The notes beneath the pieces are model-generated. The model made no database searches. It was given only the letters and a program-made list of their open reading frames with translations, and was not told the DNA's origin. A stretch of DNA of 64,000 bases from positions 1 to 64,000 of the forward strand of contig NZ_BAGD01000050.1 of the NCBI RefSeq assembly GCF_000308635.1, written 5' to 3'. This DNA comes from Nocardia otitidiscaviarum NBRC 14405. GTDB taxonomy: Bacteria; Actinomycetota; Actinomycetes; Mycobacteriales; Mycobacteriaceae. The position numbers and the translations under genes are program-made. Position 1 is the stretch's first letter. The number at the start of each line of letters is the position of its first letter. Below are positions 1-9,166 of this stretch, in pieces.

Positions 1-1
1 G

Positions 2-505
2 ATCGCCGCGCCCATTCCCGCGGGTGTGGCCAGCGGTATGCGCGTGCGACTGGCCGCGCAGGGCGAGGTCGGCCCCGGCGGTGGCCCGGCCGGTGATCTG
101 TACGTCGAGATCGTGGAGCAGCCGCACGACACCTTCGTGCGCGACGGCGACGATCTGCACTGCACCATCCGCGTACCCATGGTGGACGCGGCGCTGGGCG
201 CGACGGTGGTCATCGACACCATCCTCGACGGTCCGGTGGAGCTCACCATTCCGGCGGGCACCCAGCCCGGCGAGGTGTCGGTGCTGCGCGGCCACGGCAT
301 GCCCAAGCTGCGTGCCAACTCCCGCGGCGATCTGATCGCACACCTGGACATCGTCATCCCGAGCAAGCTGGACGGCAAGCAGACCGATCTGCTGCGCAAG
401 TACAAGGGCCTGCGCGGTAACGAGCGCACCGAGGTGCTGACGGCCCAGTCCGAGCACAACAGCGGACTGTTCGCCCGGCTGCGCGCCTCCTTCAGCGGAC
501 GCTGA
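2..505 (+). CDS. dnaJ2: Chaperone protein DnaJ, C-terminal part (DnaJ2 type)
   Basis: The reading frame enters from outside the window, so only the last ~167 residues of the co-chaperone are present. The J-domain and zinc-finger region lie upstream and cannot be seen. What remains is the C-terminal substrate-binding beta region: [14 protein letters not shown], a [12 protein letters not shown] segment and the conserved LRGHGMPKL motif, all typical of DnaJ. DnaJ stimulates the DnaK ATPase and delivers unfolded clients in the cytoplasm. It is followed after 4 bases by rsmE on the same strand, the order known from mycobacteria for dnaJ2. Confidence 0.93.
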   Translation: MAAPIPAGVASGMRVRLAAQGEVGPGGGPAGDLYVEIVEQPHDTFVRDGDDLHCTIRVPMVDAALGATVVIDTILDGPVELTIPAGTQPGEVSVLRGHGMPKLRANSRGDLIAHLDIVIPSKLDGKQTDLLRKYKGLRGNERTEVLTAQSEHNSGLFARLRASFSGR

Positions 506-509
506 CCCG

Positions 510-1250
510 GTGGCCGCCACCGTCTTCTACCTGGACGAGGTCCCCGAACCGGGCGGCACCGCCGTCCTGGACGGTCCGGAGGGGCGGCACGCCGCCACGG
601 TGCGTCGCATTCGGGTGGGTGAGCCCATCACCCTCTCCGACGGGCACGGGGTCCTCGCCGAATCGGAAGTGGTGGCGGCACAGAAGGATCGGCTGGAACT
701 GAAGGTCCTCGGCCGCCGGGTCGCCGATCCGGCGACCCCGCAGGTGACGGTCGTCCAGGCGTTGCCCAAGAGCGACCGCTCCGAACTGGCCGTGGAACTC
801 ATGACCGAGGCGGGCACGGACGCCATCGTCCCCTGGCAGGCCGCCCGCTGCGTCTCCAATTGGGAAGCCAAGGCGCACAAGGCCGTCGAGAAATGGCGCA
901 GTGCCGCCAAACAGGCCGCCCGCCAGTCCCGGCGCGCCTACATCCCCGACGTGGCCGACCTGCACCGCACCGCCGACGTGCTGGACCTGGTCCGCACGGC
1001 CAAGGCCGCGGGCGCGGTGGTGGCCGCCCTGCACGAATCCGGCACCGGCCGCTTCACCCGCCTGCCCTTCGCCGACGCACCCGAGATCGTGCTCATCGTC
1101 GGCCCCGAAGGCGGCCTGGACGATACCGAACTGACCGCCCTCGCCGCCGCGGGCGCGGACACCGTCCTACTCGGCCCCACCGTGCTGCGCACCTCCACCG
1201 CCGCGGCCGTCGCCCTCGGCGCACTGGGCGCGCTGACACCCCGCTGGTAG
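510..1250 (+). CDS. rsmE: 16S rRNA (uracil(1498)-N(3))-methyltransferase RsmE
   Basis: 246-residue SPOUT-class methyltransferase that would methylate N3 of U1498 in 16S rRNA using S-adenosylmethionine. The N-terminal PUA-like part contains the GPEGRHAATVRRIRVGE segment. The knotted C-terminal domain carries LIVGPEGGLDDTE (about residues 194-206) and LGPTVLRTSTAA (about 220-231), the two SAM-binding loops of the family. The start is GTG at 510, four bases after the dnaJ stop. Length is normal for RsmE. It converges on the MFS gene with only five bases between the stops. Confidence 0.95.
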   Translation: MAATVFYLDEVPEPGGTAVLDGPEGRHAATVRRIRVGEPITLSDGHGVLAESEVVAAQKDRLELKVLGRRVADPATPQVTVVQALPKSDRSELAVELMTEAGTDAIVPWQAARCVSNWEAKAHKAVEKWRSAAKQAARQSRRAYIPDVADLHRTADVLDLVRTAKAAGAVVAALHESGTGRFTRLPFADAPEIVLIVGPEGGLDDTELTALAAAGADTVLLGPTVLRTSTAAAVALGALGALTPRW

Positions 1251-1255
1251 CCGGA

Positions 1256-2440
1256 TCACGGGCGTTCGCGCAGCGGCACCGCCAGCAGCGCCGCCGCGCC
1301 GATGAGTACGGCCACGTAGGCGGCGAGCCCGGCCCACCCCCGGTGGCCGAATGCCAGGCCCGCCGCGCCGCCGATGACCGAATTGCCCAGGTAGTAGGCG
1401 AAGACGTAGAGGGACGACGCGGCGGCGCGGTTGCCGGCGGCGGCCGTGCCCACCCAGCCGCTGGCCACCGCGTGCGCGCCGAAGAAGCCCGCGGTGCAGA
1501 GCAATACGCCGAGCAGGAGCAGCGGCAGCCGGTCGGGCAGGGTGAATGCGACGCCGACCGCCATCGCCAGGATCGCCGCGACCAGGACGCGGTGCCGACC
1601 GTGGCGGTCGGCCCAGCGGCCCGCGAGGGTGGCCGCCGCGGTGCCCGCCAGATACATGGCGAAGACCGAACCCGCCACGGACTCGGACAATTCGAACGGC
1701 GGTCGGGTGAGGCGGAACCCCAGGAAGTTGTACATGGCGGTGAATCCGCCCGCCAGCACGAAGGCCGTGCCGAACAGCGGAAGCAGGGTGCGGTGGCGCA
1801 GATGGCCCGCGAGATCCGCTGCGAGCGTGCGGATATCGGTGGCGACCGGGGTGAAGTGCCGCGAGGGTGGCAGCACCCGCACGAACCACGCCGTGCACAG
1901 CGCCGCCGCCACCGCCAGCATCGCCCCCGCCCAGCGCCACGAGGCCGCCTCCAGGGTCACCGCCGGAATCAGCCGCCCGGCCAGACCGCCCACGCTGGTC
2001 CCGGACACGTACACGCCCATGGCCGCGCCCAATCCGGCCCCGCCGATCTCCTCGGCCAGATACGCCATGGCCACGGCGGGCACCCCGGCCAGCGCGAGCC
2101 CCTGGAGCGCGCGCCCGACCAACAGCACGTCGAGCGTCGGCGCGAAGGGCAGCAGCAGCCCGATCGCGCAACTCGCCACCGCCGACGCCCGCATCACCCG
2201 GGTGCGCCCGAATCGGTTCGACAGCACGCTCACCGGCACGATCGCCAGCGCCAGCAGTCCCGTGGTGAGCGAGACCGCCAGCGCCGCATGCGCCGGAGCC
2301 GCCCCGAACGCCGCCGACAGGCTGGGCAGCAGCGCCTGGGCGCTGTACATCGACGCGAAGGTGGTCAAACCCGCCGCGAACAGGGCGAGGATGATGCGCT
2401 TGTCCCGGGACGCGGTCTCGGTGGCCGCCGCGATGCTCAT
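1256..2440 (-). CDS. MFS transporter (YnfM/AraJ-like efflux)
   Basis: Major facilitator superfamily permease of about 394 residues with roughly 12 hydrophobic segments. The loop 2-3 motif appears as SNRFGRTRVMR and again, in the second half, as GRWADRHGRHRV, which marks the internal duplication of MFS proteins. It probably exports a small drug or metabolite; the substrate cannot be read from the sequence. The start used (ATG at 2440) has GGTGGG just upstream; in-frame ATGs at 2452 and 2467 are alternatives. It is transcribed divergently from the LysR gene at 2544, which is its likely regulator. Confidence 0.88.
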   Translation of the reverse strand: MSIAAATETASRDKRIILALFAAGLTTFASMYSAQALLPSLSAAFGAAPAHAALAVSLTTGLLALAIVPVSVLSNRFGRTRVMRASAVASCAIGLLLPFAPTLDVLLVGRALQGLALAGVPAVAMAYLAEEIGGAGLGAAMGVYVSGTSVGGLAGRLIPAVTLEAASWRWAGAMLAVAAALCTAWFVRVLPPSRHFTPVATDIRTLAADLAGHLRHRTLLPLFGTAFVLAGGFTAMYNFLGFRLTRPPFELSESVAGSVFAMYLAGTAAATLAGRWADRHGRHRVLVAAILAMAVGVAFTLPDRLPLLLLGVLLCTAGFFGAHAVASGWVGTAAAGNRAAASSLYVFAYYLGNSVIGGAAGLAFGHRGWAGLAAYVAVLIGAAALLAVPLRERP

Positions 2441-2485
2441 GTTGCCCACCATGCGCACACCGGGCATGACAAAGGAAATGCATAA

Positions 2486-2511
2486 TGAATCGGAAGTTGA
2501 TGCTGAATCGG
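2486..2511. promoter_or_regulatory. Direct repeats in the divergent MFS/LysR promoter region
   Basis: The octamer TGAATCGG occurs at 2486-2493 and again at 2504-2511, an 18-base period (about 1.7 helical turns), inside the 103-base gap between the MFS and LysR starts. Such a position suits a LysR-type regulator binding site. The pairing is seen directly; the function is inferred. Confidence 0.35.
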
Positions 2512-2543
2512 TATTTGTGCAGCTAATCGGCGGAGGGACGAGT

Positions 2544-3461
2544 ATGGGCAGTGACGATCTGCACTGGTTCATCACGCTCGCCGAACTCGAGCGGGTGGGC
2601 GCGGCCGCCGAACGCCTGCACCTGACCCAGCCGACCCTGTCGCGCATGCTGGCCCGCCTGGAGCGCCGCCTCGGTGTGCACCTGTTCGACCGGCACGGAA
2701 AACGCCTCACGCTCAACGACTTCGGGCGCGTCTACTACGAGCACGCACGACGCGCCCGCGCCGAACTCGAGGCCGCGGAGCGGGAACTCGCCGACCTCGC
2801 GCACCCCGCCAAAGGCGTGGTGCGGTTGGCCTTTCAGCATTCTCTGGGCGCGCGTCTGGTCCCCGAACTGATCGCGGGCTTCCGTCGCCGCACCGGGCGC
2901 ATCACCTTCACCCTGAGCCAGGACGCGGCCGATGTGGTGACCGCGGCGGTGCTCGACGGCCGCGCCGATCTGGGCCTGGTCTCGCCCAAACCGGCCGCGC
3001 CCGGACTGGGCTGGCGGCCGCTGCTGCGCCAGCAGCTGGCGTTGGCGGTGCCCGCCGACCATCGGCTCGCCGGGCGGCGACAGGTCGGCCTGGCCGATGC
3101 CGCCGATGCCGAATTCATTGCCATGCACCCGGGTTTCGGCATGCGTCGGGTGCTCGACGACCTGTGCGCCGCCGCCGACTTCCGCCCCCGCATCGGCTTC
3201 GAATGCAGCAATCTCGGCACCATCGCGGGTCTGGTCGCGGTGGGTCTCGGGGTGGCGCTGCTGCCGCTCGAGGACCCGCGTATCACCGGCCTCCAGCCGG
3301 GGCTGACGTTGCTGCCGCTGACCGATTCGAATGCCCTGCGAACCGTCGGCATGATCTGGGTGCCCGGCGCCGCGCCGTCGGAGGCGGTGCGGCGGTTCCG
3401 CGATTTCACCCTCGACTGGGCGGCGGCGCGCCCCGGTCACCAGCCCGCCTCGACCGGGTGA
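2544..3461 (+). CDS. LysR-family transcriptional regulator
   Basis: 305-residue LysR-type regulator. The N-terminal winged helix (residues 1-60) includes AERLHLTQPTLSRMLARLERRLGVHLFDR, the standard LysR recognition-helix pattern. The rest (about 90-290) is the periplasmic-binding-protein-like effector domain, with VVTAAVLDGRADLGLV and GLVAVGLGVALLP segments. Start ATG 2544 is preceded by GGAGGG eight bases upstream, which overrides the long open extension to the left. Being divergent to an MFS exporter, it most likely controls that exporter in response to a small molecule. Confidence 0.93.
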   Translation: MGSDDLHWFITLAELERVGAAAERLHLTQPTLSRMLARLERRLGVHLFDRHGKRLTLNDFGRVYYEHARRARAELEAAERELADLAHPAKGVVRLAFQHSLGARLVPELIAGFRRRTGRITFTLSQDAADVVTAAVLDGRADLGLVSPKPAAPGLGWRPLLRQQLALAVPADHRLAGRRQVGLADAADAEFIAMHPGFGMRRVLDDLCAAADFRPRIGFECSNLGTIAGLVAVGLGVALLPLEDPRITGLQPGLTLLPLTDSNALRTVGMIWVPGAAPSEAVRRFRDFTLDWAAARPGHQPASTG

Positions 3462-3578
3462 CGGTCTCGCAGCGGCACTGCCGGTAGCAGCATATTCACT
3501 GGGCGCTGTCGGTGGACGGCGCTAAACTTTCATCAACGAAGGTGACGTTCGAGACCGGAAAGCAGGCTATAGCCACTT

Positions 3579-4688
3579 TTGAGAACACCAGGCGAAAACG
3601 GCGACCAGACCACTCCCGTCGCGGGCATCGGGGCCGGCGGCAACGGGTCCGGACCGGCGGGGCGGACCGTACGTTCGAGCATCGAACTCGCACCGGAATC
3701 GGTGTTCGGATTCCTGGGTTCGGCGGATGAGAACCTGCGTGAACTCGAACGCCTGCTCGACGCCGACATCCATGTCCGCGGCAATTCCGTCACTCTCACC
3801 GGCAAACCGGCCGACGTGGCTCTCGCGGAGCGCGTCATCGCCCAGCTGGTGGCGCTCACCGCGCGCAACCGGGTGGTGACCCCCGAGGCGGTCCGGCACA
3901 CGTACTCCATGCTCACCGAGGGTTCCTCGGATTCCCCGGCGGAGGTGCTGAGCCTGGACATCCTGTCCCGGCGCGGCAAGACCATCCGGCCCAAGACGCT
4001 CAATCAGAAGCGCTACGTCGACGCCATCGACGAGCACACCATCGTGTTCGGCGTGGGTCCGGCCGGTACCGGCAAGACCTACCTCGCCATGGCCAAGGCC
4101 GTGCAGGCATTGCAGACCAAACAGGTCAACCGCATCATCCTGACCCGGCCCGCGGTCGAGGCGGGGGAGCGGCTGGGCTTCCTGCCGGGCACGCTCAACG
4201 AGAAGATCGACCCGTACCTGCGCCCGCTCTACGACGCCCTGCACGACATGATGGATCCCGAGGCCATTCCCAAGCTCATGGCCGCGGGCGTCATCGAGGT
4301 CGCGCCGCTGGCGTACATGCGTGGTAGAACGCTGAATGATTCCTTCATCATCTTGGACGAGGCGCAGAACACCACGGCCGAGCAGATGAAGATGTTCCTC
4401 ACCCGGTTGGGCTTCGGTTCCAAGATCGTGGTGACCGGTGACATCACCCAGGTCGATCTGCCCAGTGGTGCGCGGTCGGGGCTGCGGGCGGCGACGGAGA
4501 TCCTCGACGGCATCGAGGACATCCATATCTCCGAGCTCACCAGCGCGGATGTGGTCCGCCACCGGCTGGTCGGGCAGATCGTGGACGCCTACGACCGGTT
4601 CGAGGCGGAGACGCGCCCGCAGGTGACGGCGCACTATCCGGGCAATCGCGCGCAGCGGCGTGCCGCGAGCCGAGCGGAGCGGCGCTGA
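3579..4688 (+). CDS. phoH: PhoH-family ATPase (PhoH1)
   Basis: 369-residue cytoplasmic P-loop ATPase of the PhoH/YbeZ type, thought to act with YbeY in rRNA processing. Residues about 35-110 form a KH-like N-terminal region ([17 protein letters not shown]). The ATPase domain has Walker [12 protein letters not shown] (about 158-168), Walker [12 protein letters not shown] (about 251-261) and the GDITQVDLP sensor. The start codon is TTG at 3579; no ATG in this frame precedes the conserved region. It is followed 22 bases later by ybeY, the usual phoH-ybeY-CNNM-era order. Confidence 0.94.
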   Translation: MRTPGENGDQTTPVAGIGAGGNGSGPAGRTVRSSIELAPESVFGFLGSADENLRELERLLDADIHVRGNSVTLTGKPADVALAERVIAQLVALTARNRVVTPEAVRHTYSMLTEGSSDSPAEVLSLDILSRRGKTIRPKTLNQKRYVDAIDEHTIVFGVGPAGTGKTYLAMAKAVQALQTKQVNRIILTRPAVEAGERLGFLPGTLNEKIDPYLRPLYDALHDMMDPEAIPKLMAAGVIEVAPLAYMRGRTLNDSFIILDEAQNTTAEQMKMFLTRLGFGSKIVVTGDITQVDLPSGARSGLRAATEILDGIEDIHISELTSADVVRHRLVGQIVDAYDRFEAETRPQVTAHYPGNRAQRRAASRAERR

Positions 4689-4710
4689 ACTCGGCCGATA
4701 GGCTGAGCGG

Positions 4711-5265
4711 GTGAGCATCGAGATCGCCAATGAATCGGGTATGGACGTATCCGAAGAGGAGCTGGTCAGTGTCGCGCGTTTCGTGATCGGCCAGATGGAC
4801 GTGCATCCGGCGGCCGAACTGTCGATGGTGCTGGTCGATCTCGACACCATGGCCGATCTGCACATGCGCTGGATGGACCTGCCCGGTCCCACCGACGTCA
4901 TGTCGTTCCCCATGGACGAACTGGAGCCGGGCGGGCGTCCCGACGCCGGTGAGCCCGGCCCCTCCATGCTGGGCGATATCGTGCTGTGCCCCGAATTCGC
5001 GGCCCAGCAGGCCACCAAGGCCGGACATTCCGTCGACCACGAGTTGGCGCTGCTGACCGTGCACGGCGTCCTGCACCTGCTCGGCTACGACCACGCGGAG
5101 CCGGAGGAGGAGAAGGAGATGTTCGCCCTGCAGGCGTCGCTGCTGGAGGGCTGGTACGAGAGTGTGCGCGAGGCCCAGCGGCGCGCCGAACTGGCCGAGC
5201 GGGATGCGCGGCTGCTCGGCAAGACCGGCTTCACCGCGCCCGGAGATCCCTTGGACCCGGCGTGA
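4711..5265 (+). CDS. ybeY: Endoribonuclease YbeY (rRNA maturation factor)
   Basis: 184-residue metal-dependent RNase involved in 16S rRNA 3' maturation and ribosome quality control. The zinc-binding signature [11 protein letters not shown] is present (about residues 117-127), together with [11 protein letters not shown] and GDIVLCPE that shape the active site. GTG start at 4711. The last bases overlap the next gene (GTGA at 5262-5265), so the two are translationally coupled. Confidence 0.95.
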   Translation: MSIEIANESGMDVSEEELVSVARFVIGQMDVHPAAELSMVLVDLDTMADLHMRWMDLPGPTDVMSFPMDELEPGGRPDAGEPGPSMLGDIVLCPEFAAQQATKAGHSVDHELALLTVHGVLHLLGYDHAEPEEEKEMFALQASLLEGWYESVREAQRRAELAERDARLLGKTGFTAPGDPLDPA

Positions 5266-6638
5266 ATTCACTGTTTCTGCTGGCGCTGGCGATCGTGCTG
5301 GTGCCATTGGGTGGTATTTTCGCGGCGCTCGACTCCTCGCTGAACACCATTTCGGCGGCCCGGGTGGACGATATGGTGCGGGCCGAGCGGCCCGGCGCGG
5401 CGCGGCTGGCACACATCATCACCGATCGGCCCCGCTATGTGAACCTCATGGTGCTGCTGCGGGTGCTGTGCGAGATCACCGCGACGGTCCTGCTGGCCGC
5501 GGTCCTGCTGGACTGGATGGATCAGCTGTGGGCGCTGGTCGTCACCGCCGCCGTCATGGTGCTGGTGGACTACCTGGTGATCGGGGTCGGGCCGCGCACA
5601 CTGGGTCGTCAGCACGCGTATTCGCTCGCGCTGGCGGCGTCCTTGCCGTTGCAGGCGATCGGCACCCTGCTCGGTCCGGTGAGCCGGCTGCTCATTCTCA
5701 TCGGCAATGCCATCACCCCCGGTAAGGGATTCCGCAACGGCCCCTTCGCCTCCGAGATCGAACTGCGCGAGGTGGTCGACCTCGCCGGTGAGCGCGGCGT
5801 GGTGGCCGACGACGAACGCCGCATGATCCAGTCGGTCTTCGAACTCGGCGACACCGCGGCCCGCGCGGTCATGGTGCCGCGCACCGAAATGGTGTGGATC
5901 GAGTCGGAGAAGACCGTGGCGCAGGCGATGTCGCTGGCGGTGCGGTCCGGGCACTCCCGGATTCCGGTGATCGGCGAGAACGTCGACGACATCGTCGGCG
6001 TGGTGTACCTGAAGGATATGGTGCCCTACGCGGATCGCAGCCGGAAGGTCCGCGTGCACGAGGTGATGCGCGCGGCCGTCTTCGTACCGGATTCCAAACC
6101 GCTCGACGATCTGCTCGACGAGATGCAGCGCCGCCGCAATCACATGGCGGTGCTGGTGGACGAATACGGCGGCATCGCCGGACTGGTCACCATCGAGGAC
6201 GTGCTCGAGGAGATCGTCGGCGAGATCGTGGACGAGTACGACCAGAACGAGGTGCCCGACGTCGAGGACCTCGGCAACGGCAAATACCGCGTCTCCGCCC
6301 GACTGTCGGTCGAGGACCTGGGCGAGCTGTTCGGTATGGCGATCGAGGAGGAGGACGTCGACACCGTCGGCGGGCTGCTCGCACACGAATTGGGACGCGT
6401 GCCGCTGCCGGGTTCGAAAGCGGTGGCGCACGGACTGGTGCTGAAGGGGGAGGGCGGATCCGACGCCCGCGGCCGGGTGCGGGTGCACACGGTCGTGGTG
6501 AAGCGGGCCGCCGAGAAGACCGGTGCCGAGAAATCCGATGCCGGTAGGTCCACATCGGAACGGGTCGACGGCGAATCGGCCGGAGTGAACGGCGTCGGCG
6601 GGTCCGGCGCGAATGAGGATGGAGAGGCCGATGATTGA
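5262..6638 (+). CDS. CNNM/HlyC-CorC family transporter (hemolysin-like)
   Basis: 458-residue membrane protein of the CNNM/CorC family, proposed in Mg2+/Co2+ efflux. Residues 1-150 carry the DUF21 transmembrane domain with about four hydrophobic helices. Residues about 210-330 are paired CBS domains ([11 protein letters not shown] ... [21 protein letters not shown] ... [28 protein letters not shown]). A CorC-HlyC C-terminal domain follows ([15 protein letters not shown]). The final 50 residues are a low-complexity, charged, Gly-rich tail not needed by the family. GTG start 5262 overlaps the ybeY stop by four bases; the open frame to the left of it is a shadow of ybeY. Confidence 0.93.
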   Translation: MNSLFLLALAIVLVPLGGIFAALDSSLNTISAARVDDMVRAERPGAARLAHIITDRPRYVNLMVLLRVLCEITATVLLAAVLLDWMDQLWALVVTAAVMVLVDYLVIGVGPRTLGRQHAYSLALAASLPLQAIGTLLGPVSRLLILIGNAITPGKGFRNGPFASEIELREVVDLAGERGVVADDERRMIQSVFELGDTAARAVMVPRTEMVWIESEKTVAQAMSLAVRSGHSRIPVIGENVDDIVGVVYLKDMVPYADRSRKVRVHEVMRAAVFVPDSKPLDDLLDEMQRRRNHMAVLVDEYGGIAGLVTIEDVLEEIVGEIVDEYDQNEVPDVEDLGNGKYRVSARLSVEDLGELFGMAIEEEDVDTVGGLLAHELGRVPLPGSKAVAHGLVLKGEGGSDARGRVRVHTVVVKRAAEKTGAEKSDAGRSTSERVDGESAGVNGVGGSGANEDGEADD

Positions 6639-7041
6639 ACTGGATGCCGAGGACAACAAGCTGCTGATCCTGGCGCGCGGGGCCATGGGCCGCACCGGGT
6701 GGTCCGGCGGGGCGGCGATCCGGGACACCGACGGGCGCACCTACGCCGCCGGTGAGGTATCGCTGCACGCCCTGCGGCTGACCGCGCTGCAGGCCGCCGT
6801 CGCGGCCGCGATCTCCAGTGGCGCCGAGGGTTTCGAGGCGGCGGTGGTGGTCGGCAGCCCGTTCTCCGACCGGGGGGTGGCCGCCGTACGCGAGGTGTCG
6901 GAGACGGCGAGGATCATCTTCTCCGATGCCAAGGGCAAGGTCTTCGACATTGTCGACGGGCCCGTGGAGGGCGATCCCGCCCAGCGCTCCGGCGTACCGG
7001 AGAGCTCCGACGCACATACCGGATCCGAGGTGTTCGAATGA
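6631..7041 (+). CDS. Cytidine deaminase-like protein lacking catalytic residues (Rv2365c-like)
   Basis: 136 residues with the fold pattern of cytidine deaminase ([19 protein letters not shown] ... [15 protein letters not shown]). The zinc ligands are missing: the usual HAE/CAE position reads HAL, and there is no PCxxC motif. It is therefore unlikely to deaminate cytidine and may have a structural or regulatory role. Start ATG 6631 is chosen because GGAG lies six bases upstream; ATGs at 6613 and 6619 are alternatives. It overlaps the end of the CNNM gene by eight bases and era by four (ATGA), so all are co-translated. Confidence 0.82.
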   Translation: MIELDAEDNKLLILARGAMGRTGWSGGAAIRDTDGRTYAAGEVSLHALRLTALQAAVAAAISSGAEGFEAAVVVGSPFSDRGVAAVREVSETARIIFSDAKGKVFDIVDGPVEGDPAQRSGVPESSDAHTGSEVFE

Positions 7042-7964
7042 GTGAATTCCGTTCGGGTTTCGTCTGTTTCGTGGGACGGCCGAATACCGGCAAGTCCACG
7101 CTCACCAATGCCATGGTGGGGCAGAAGATCGCCATCACCTCCTCGCGGCCGCAGACCACCCGGCACACCATTCGCGGTATCGTGCACCGCGAGCACGCCC
7201 AGCTGATCCTGGTGGACACCCCCGGCCTGCACCGGCCCCGCACCCTGCTCGGGCAGCGGCTCAACGACCTGGTGCGCGACACCTACTCCGAGGTCGACGT
7301 GATCGCCATGTGCGTTCCGGCCGACGAGAAGATCGGCCCCGGCGACCGCTGGATCATCGAGCAGATCAAGCTCATGGCCCCCAAGACCACCCTGCTCGGC
7401 GTAGTCACCAAGATCGACAAGGTGAGCCGCGACCAGATCGCCCACCAACTGGTCGCGGTTTCGGAACTGCTCGGACCCGACGCCGACGTGGTGCCGGTAT
7501 CGGCGGTCAAGGGCGAGCAGGTGGAAACCCTCGTCGATGTGATCGCCTCGAAGATGCCCGAGGGTCCGGCCTTCTACCCCGACGGCGAGCTCACCGACGA
7601 GCCCGAGGAAACCCTCATGGCCGAGCTCATCCGCGAGGCCGCCCTCGAAGGCGTGCGCGACGAACTCCCACACTCCCTGGCCGTGGTCATCGAGGAGATC
7701 CTGCCCCGCGAGGTGGACGCCGACGACCCGAATGCCAAGTCCGCCAAGGACATGCTCGACGTGCACGCCCTCCTCTACGTCGAACGCCCCAGCCAGAAGG
7801 CGATCATCATCGGCAAGGGCGGCGCCCGCCTCAAAGAGGTCGGCACCAACGCGCGCAAGCAGATCGAGCACATCCTCGGCACCCGTATCTACCTGCACCT
7901 GCACGTCAAGGTCGCCAAGGATTGGCAGCGAGACCCGAAACAGTTGGGCAAGTTGGGCTTCTGA
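7038..7964 (+). CDS. era: GTPase Era
   Basis: 308-residue ribosome-assembly GTPase that binds 16S rRNA near its 3' end. G1 GRPNTGKST (about residues 14-22), G2 region SSRPQTTRHTIRG, G3 DTPGLH and G4 TKID are all present. The C-terminal KH domain shows the IIIGKGGARLKEVGTNAR loop (about 254-271). Start ATG overlaps the preceding stop (ATGA). Length matches mycobacterial Era. It ends the phoH-era operon and converges on the aldo/keto reductase. Confidence 0.96.
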   Translation: MSEFRSGFVCFVGRPNTGKSTLTNAMVGQKIAITSSRPQTTRHTIRGIVHREHAQLILVDTPGLHRPRTLLGQRLNDLVRDTYSEVDVIAMCVPADEKIGPGDRWIIEQIKLMAPKTTLLGVVTKIDKVSRDQIAHQLVAVSELLGPDADVVPVSAVKGEQVETLVDVIASKMPEGPAFYPDGELTDEPEETLMAELIREAALEGVRDELPHSLAVVIEEILPREVDADDPNAKSAKDMLDVHALLYVERPSQKAIIIGKGGARLKEVGTNARKQIEHILGTRIYLHLHVKVAKDWQRDPKQLGKLGF

Positions 7965-7971
7965 GCCGGTC

Positions 7972-7994
7972 GCGCGGCGGTCTCACCGCCGCGC
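7972..7994. terminator. Hairpin between convergent era and aldo/keto reductase
   Basis: A 9-bp perfect stem (GCGCGGCGG paired with CCGCCGCGC) with a 5-base loop lies at the meeting point of two convergent genes and overlaps the stop of the reductase. No long T-run follows, so this is a probable bidirectional attenuator rather than a classic terminator. Confidence 0.5.
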
Positions 7995-9047
7995 TTGGAC
8001 GGTCAGTCCGCCGGTCGTCACGGTGCGCGTCATCTCGCGGGTCAGGAACTCGTGCGGGAAGCCCAGGTCGACGGCGCTCGCCGCCTCCAGTCGCGCCACC
8101 TGCCCGGCATCGAACTCCACGGTCAGCGCCCCGAGATTGTCCTCGAGCTGTTCGGGCGTCCGCGCGCCGATGATCGGCGCGGTGACGGCAGGGTTACGCA
8201 GCGTCCAGGCCAGCGCGACCTGCGCCGGGGTGCGGCCCAGCTGCGCCGCCACCTCCTTCACCACCTCGGCGATGGCGAGCCCGCGTTCGGTGAGCGCGCC
8301 ACTGGCGAGGGCGACGTTCTTGCGGGTGCCCTCGGGCGAACCCACACCCGGTGCACCCAGATCGGCTCGGCTGTATTTACCGCTGAGCACGCCGCTGCCC
8401 AGCGGCGACCACGGGATCACGCCCAGGCCCAGCTCGCGGGCCATCGGGATGAGATCGCGCTCCACCGTGCGCTCGATGAGGCTGTACTCGATCTGCAACG
8501 CCACCAGCGGGGACCAGCCGCGCAGGTCGGCGATGGTCTGCATGCGTGACACCTGCCAGGCCGGGGCGTCGGAGATGGCCACGTACAGCACCTTGCCGTG
8601 GCGCACCAGATCGTCCATGCCGCGCAGGATCTCCTCGACCGGGGTCAGGAAGTCCCAGGCGTGCAGGTACAGCAGGTCGAGGTAGTCGGTCCGCAGGTTG
8701 CGCAGGCTGGCCTCCACCGACGCGAACATGCTCTTGCGGTGATTGCCGCCGGAATTCGGGTCGCCCGGCCGCCGCAGCATGGTGTATTTGGTTGCCAGCA
8801 CCAGACTTTCGCGGTTGTCGCGAGTGAACTCGCCGAGCAGCCGCTCGGAGCTGCCGCCGGTGTACATGCTGGCGGTGTCGATGAAGTTGCCGCCCCGCTC
8901 GGTGTAGATGTCGAGCAGTTTGCGCGCCTCGCTCGCCTCCGCGCCCCAGCCCCAGTCCGAACCGAAGGTCATGGTGCCCAGGGCGAGCGGGGAAACCCGC
9001 AGTCCGGAGCGGCCCAGCGTCCGGTAGGTGTCGAGGGTGAGGGTCAT
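7983..9047 (-). CDS. Aldo/keto reductase
   Basis: 354-residue NADPH-dependent aldo/keto reductase (TIM barrel). Catalytic-tetrad regions are visible: NFIDTASMY (Asp and Tyr, about residues 55-63), LATKYTM (Lys) and LLYLHAWD (His). The cofactor region VIPWSPLGSGVLSGKY and the IIGARTPEQLEDNLGAL segment are typical of the AKR11/12-like group. The substrate cannot be deduced. It is divergent to the XRE regulator at 9167, with a 119-base shared control region. Confidence 0.92.
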   Translation of the reverse strand: MTLTLDTYRTLGRSGLRVSPLALGTMTFGSDWGWGAEASEARKLLDIYTERGGNFIDTASMYTGGSSERLLGEFTRDNRESLVLATKYTMLRRPGDPNSGGNHRKSMFASVEASLRNLRTDYLDLLYLHAWDFLTPVEEILRGMDDLVRHGKVLYVAISDAPAWQVSRMQTIADLRGWSPLVALQIEYSLIERTVERDLIPMARELGLGVIPWSPLGSGVLSGKYSRADLGAPGVGSPEGTRKNVALASGALTERGLAIAEVVKEVAAQLGRTPAQVALAWTLRNPAVTAPIIGARTPEQLEDNLGALTVEFDAGQVARLEAASAVDLGFPHEFLTREMTRTVTTGGLTVQARR

Positions 9048-9138
9048 CGGTCCTCCTGTGCTCGTCGGTCGTGGTCGACAACGAGTCTGCGGCGGTGGCC
9101 ACCGGGCGGTAAGGGAGGAGTCTTCCTGGGAACGCCCG

Positions 9139-9157
9139 TCCTACCCTGGCCGTAGGA
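9139..9157. promoter_or_regulatory. Inverted repeat in the reductase/XRE divergent region
   Basis: TCCTAC and GTAGGA form a perfect 6-bp inverted repeat with a 7-base centre, ending nine bases before the ATG of the XRE gene. This is where an autoregulatory operator would sit. The symmetry is observed; the binding protein is inferred. Confidence 0.35.
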
Positions 9158-9166
9158 TCGAGGGCG

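Noticed and set aside
860-2485. 541-codon open frame on the plus strand over rsmE and the MFS gene
   Set aside because: It is Arg/Gln/Gly-rich without any domain, and the rsmE and MFS frames have clear family motifs. High GC content produces such shadows.
3567-5018. 483-codon minus-strand frame across phoH and ybeY
   Set aside because: Antisense to two conserved genes; no family motifs.
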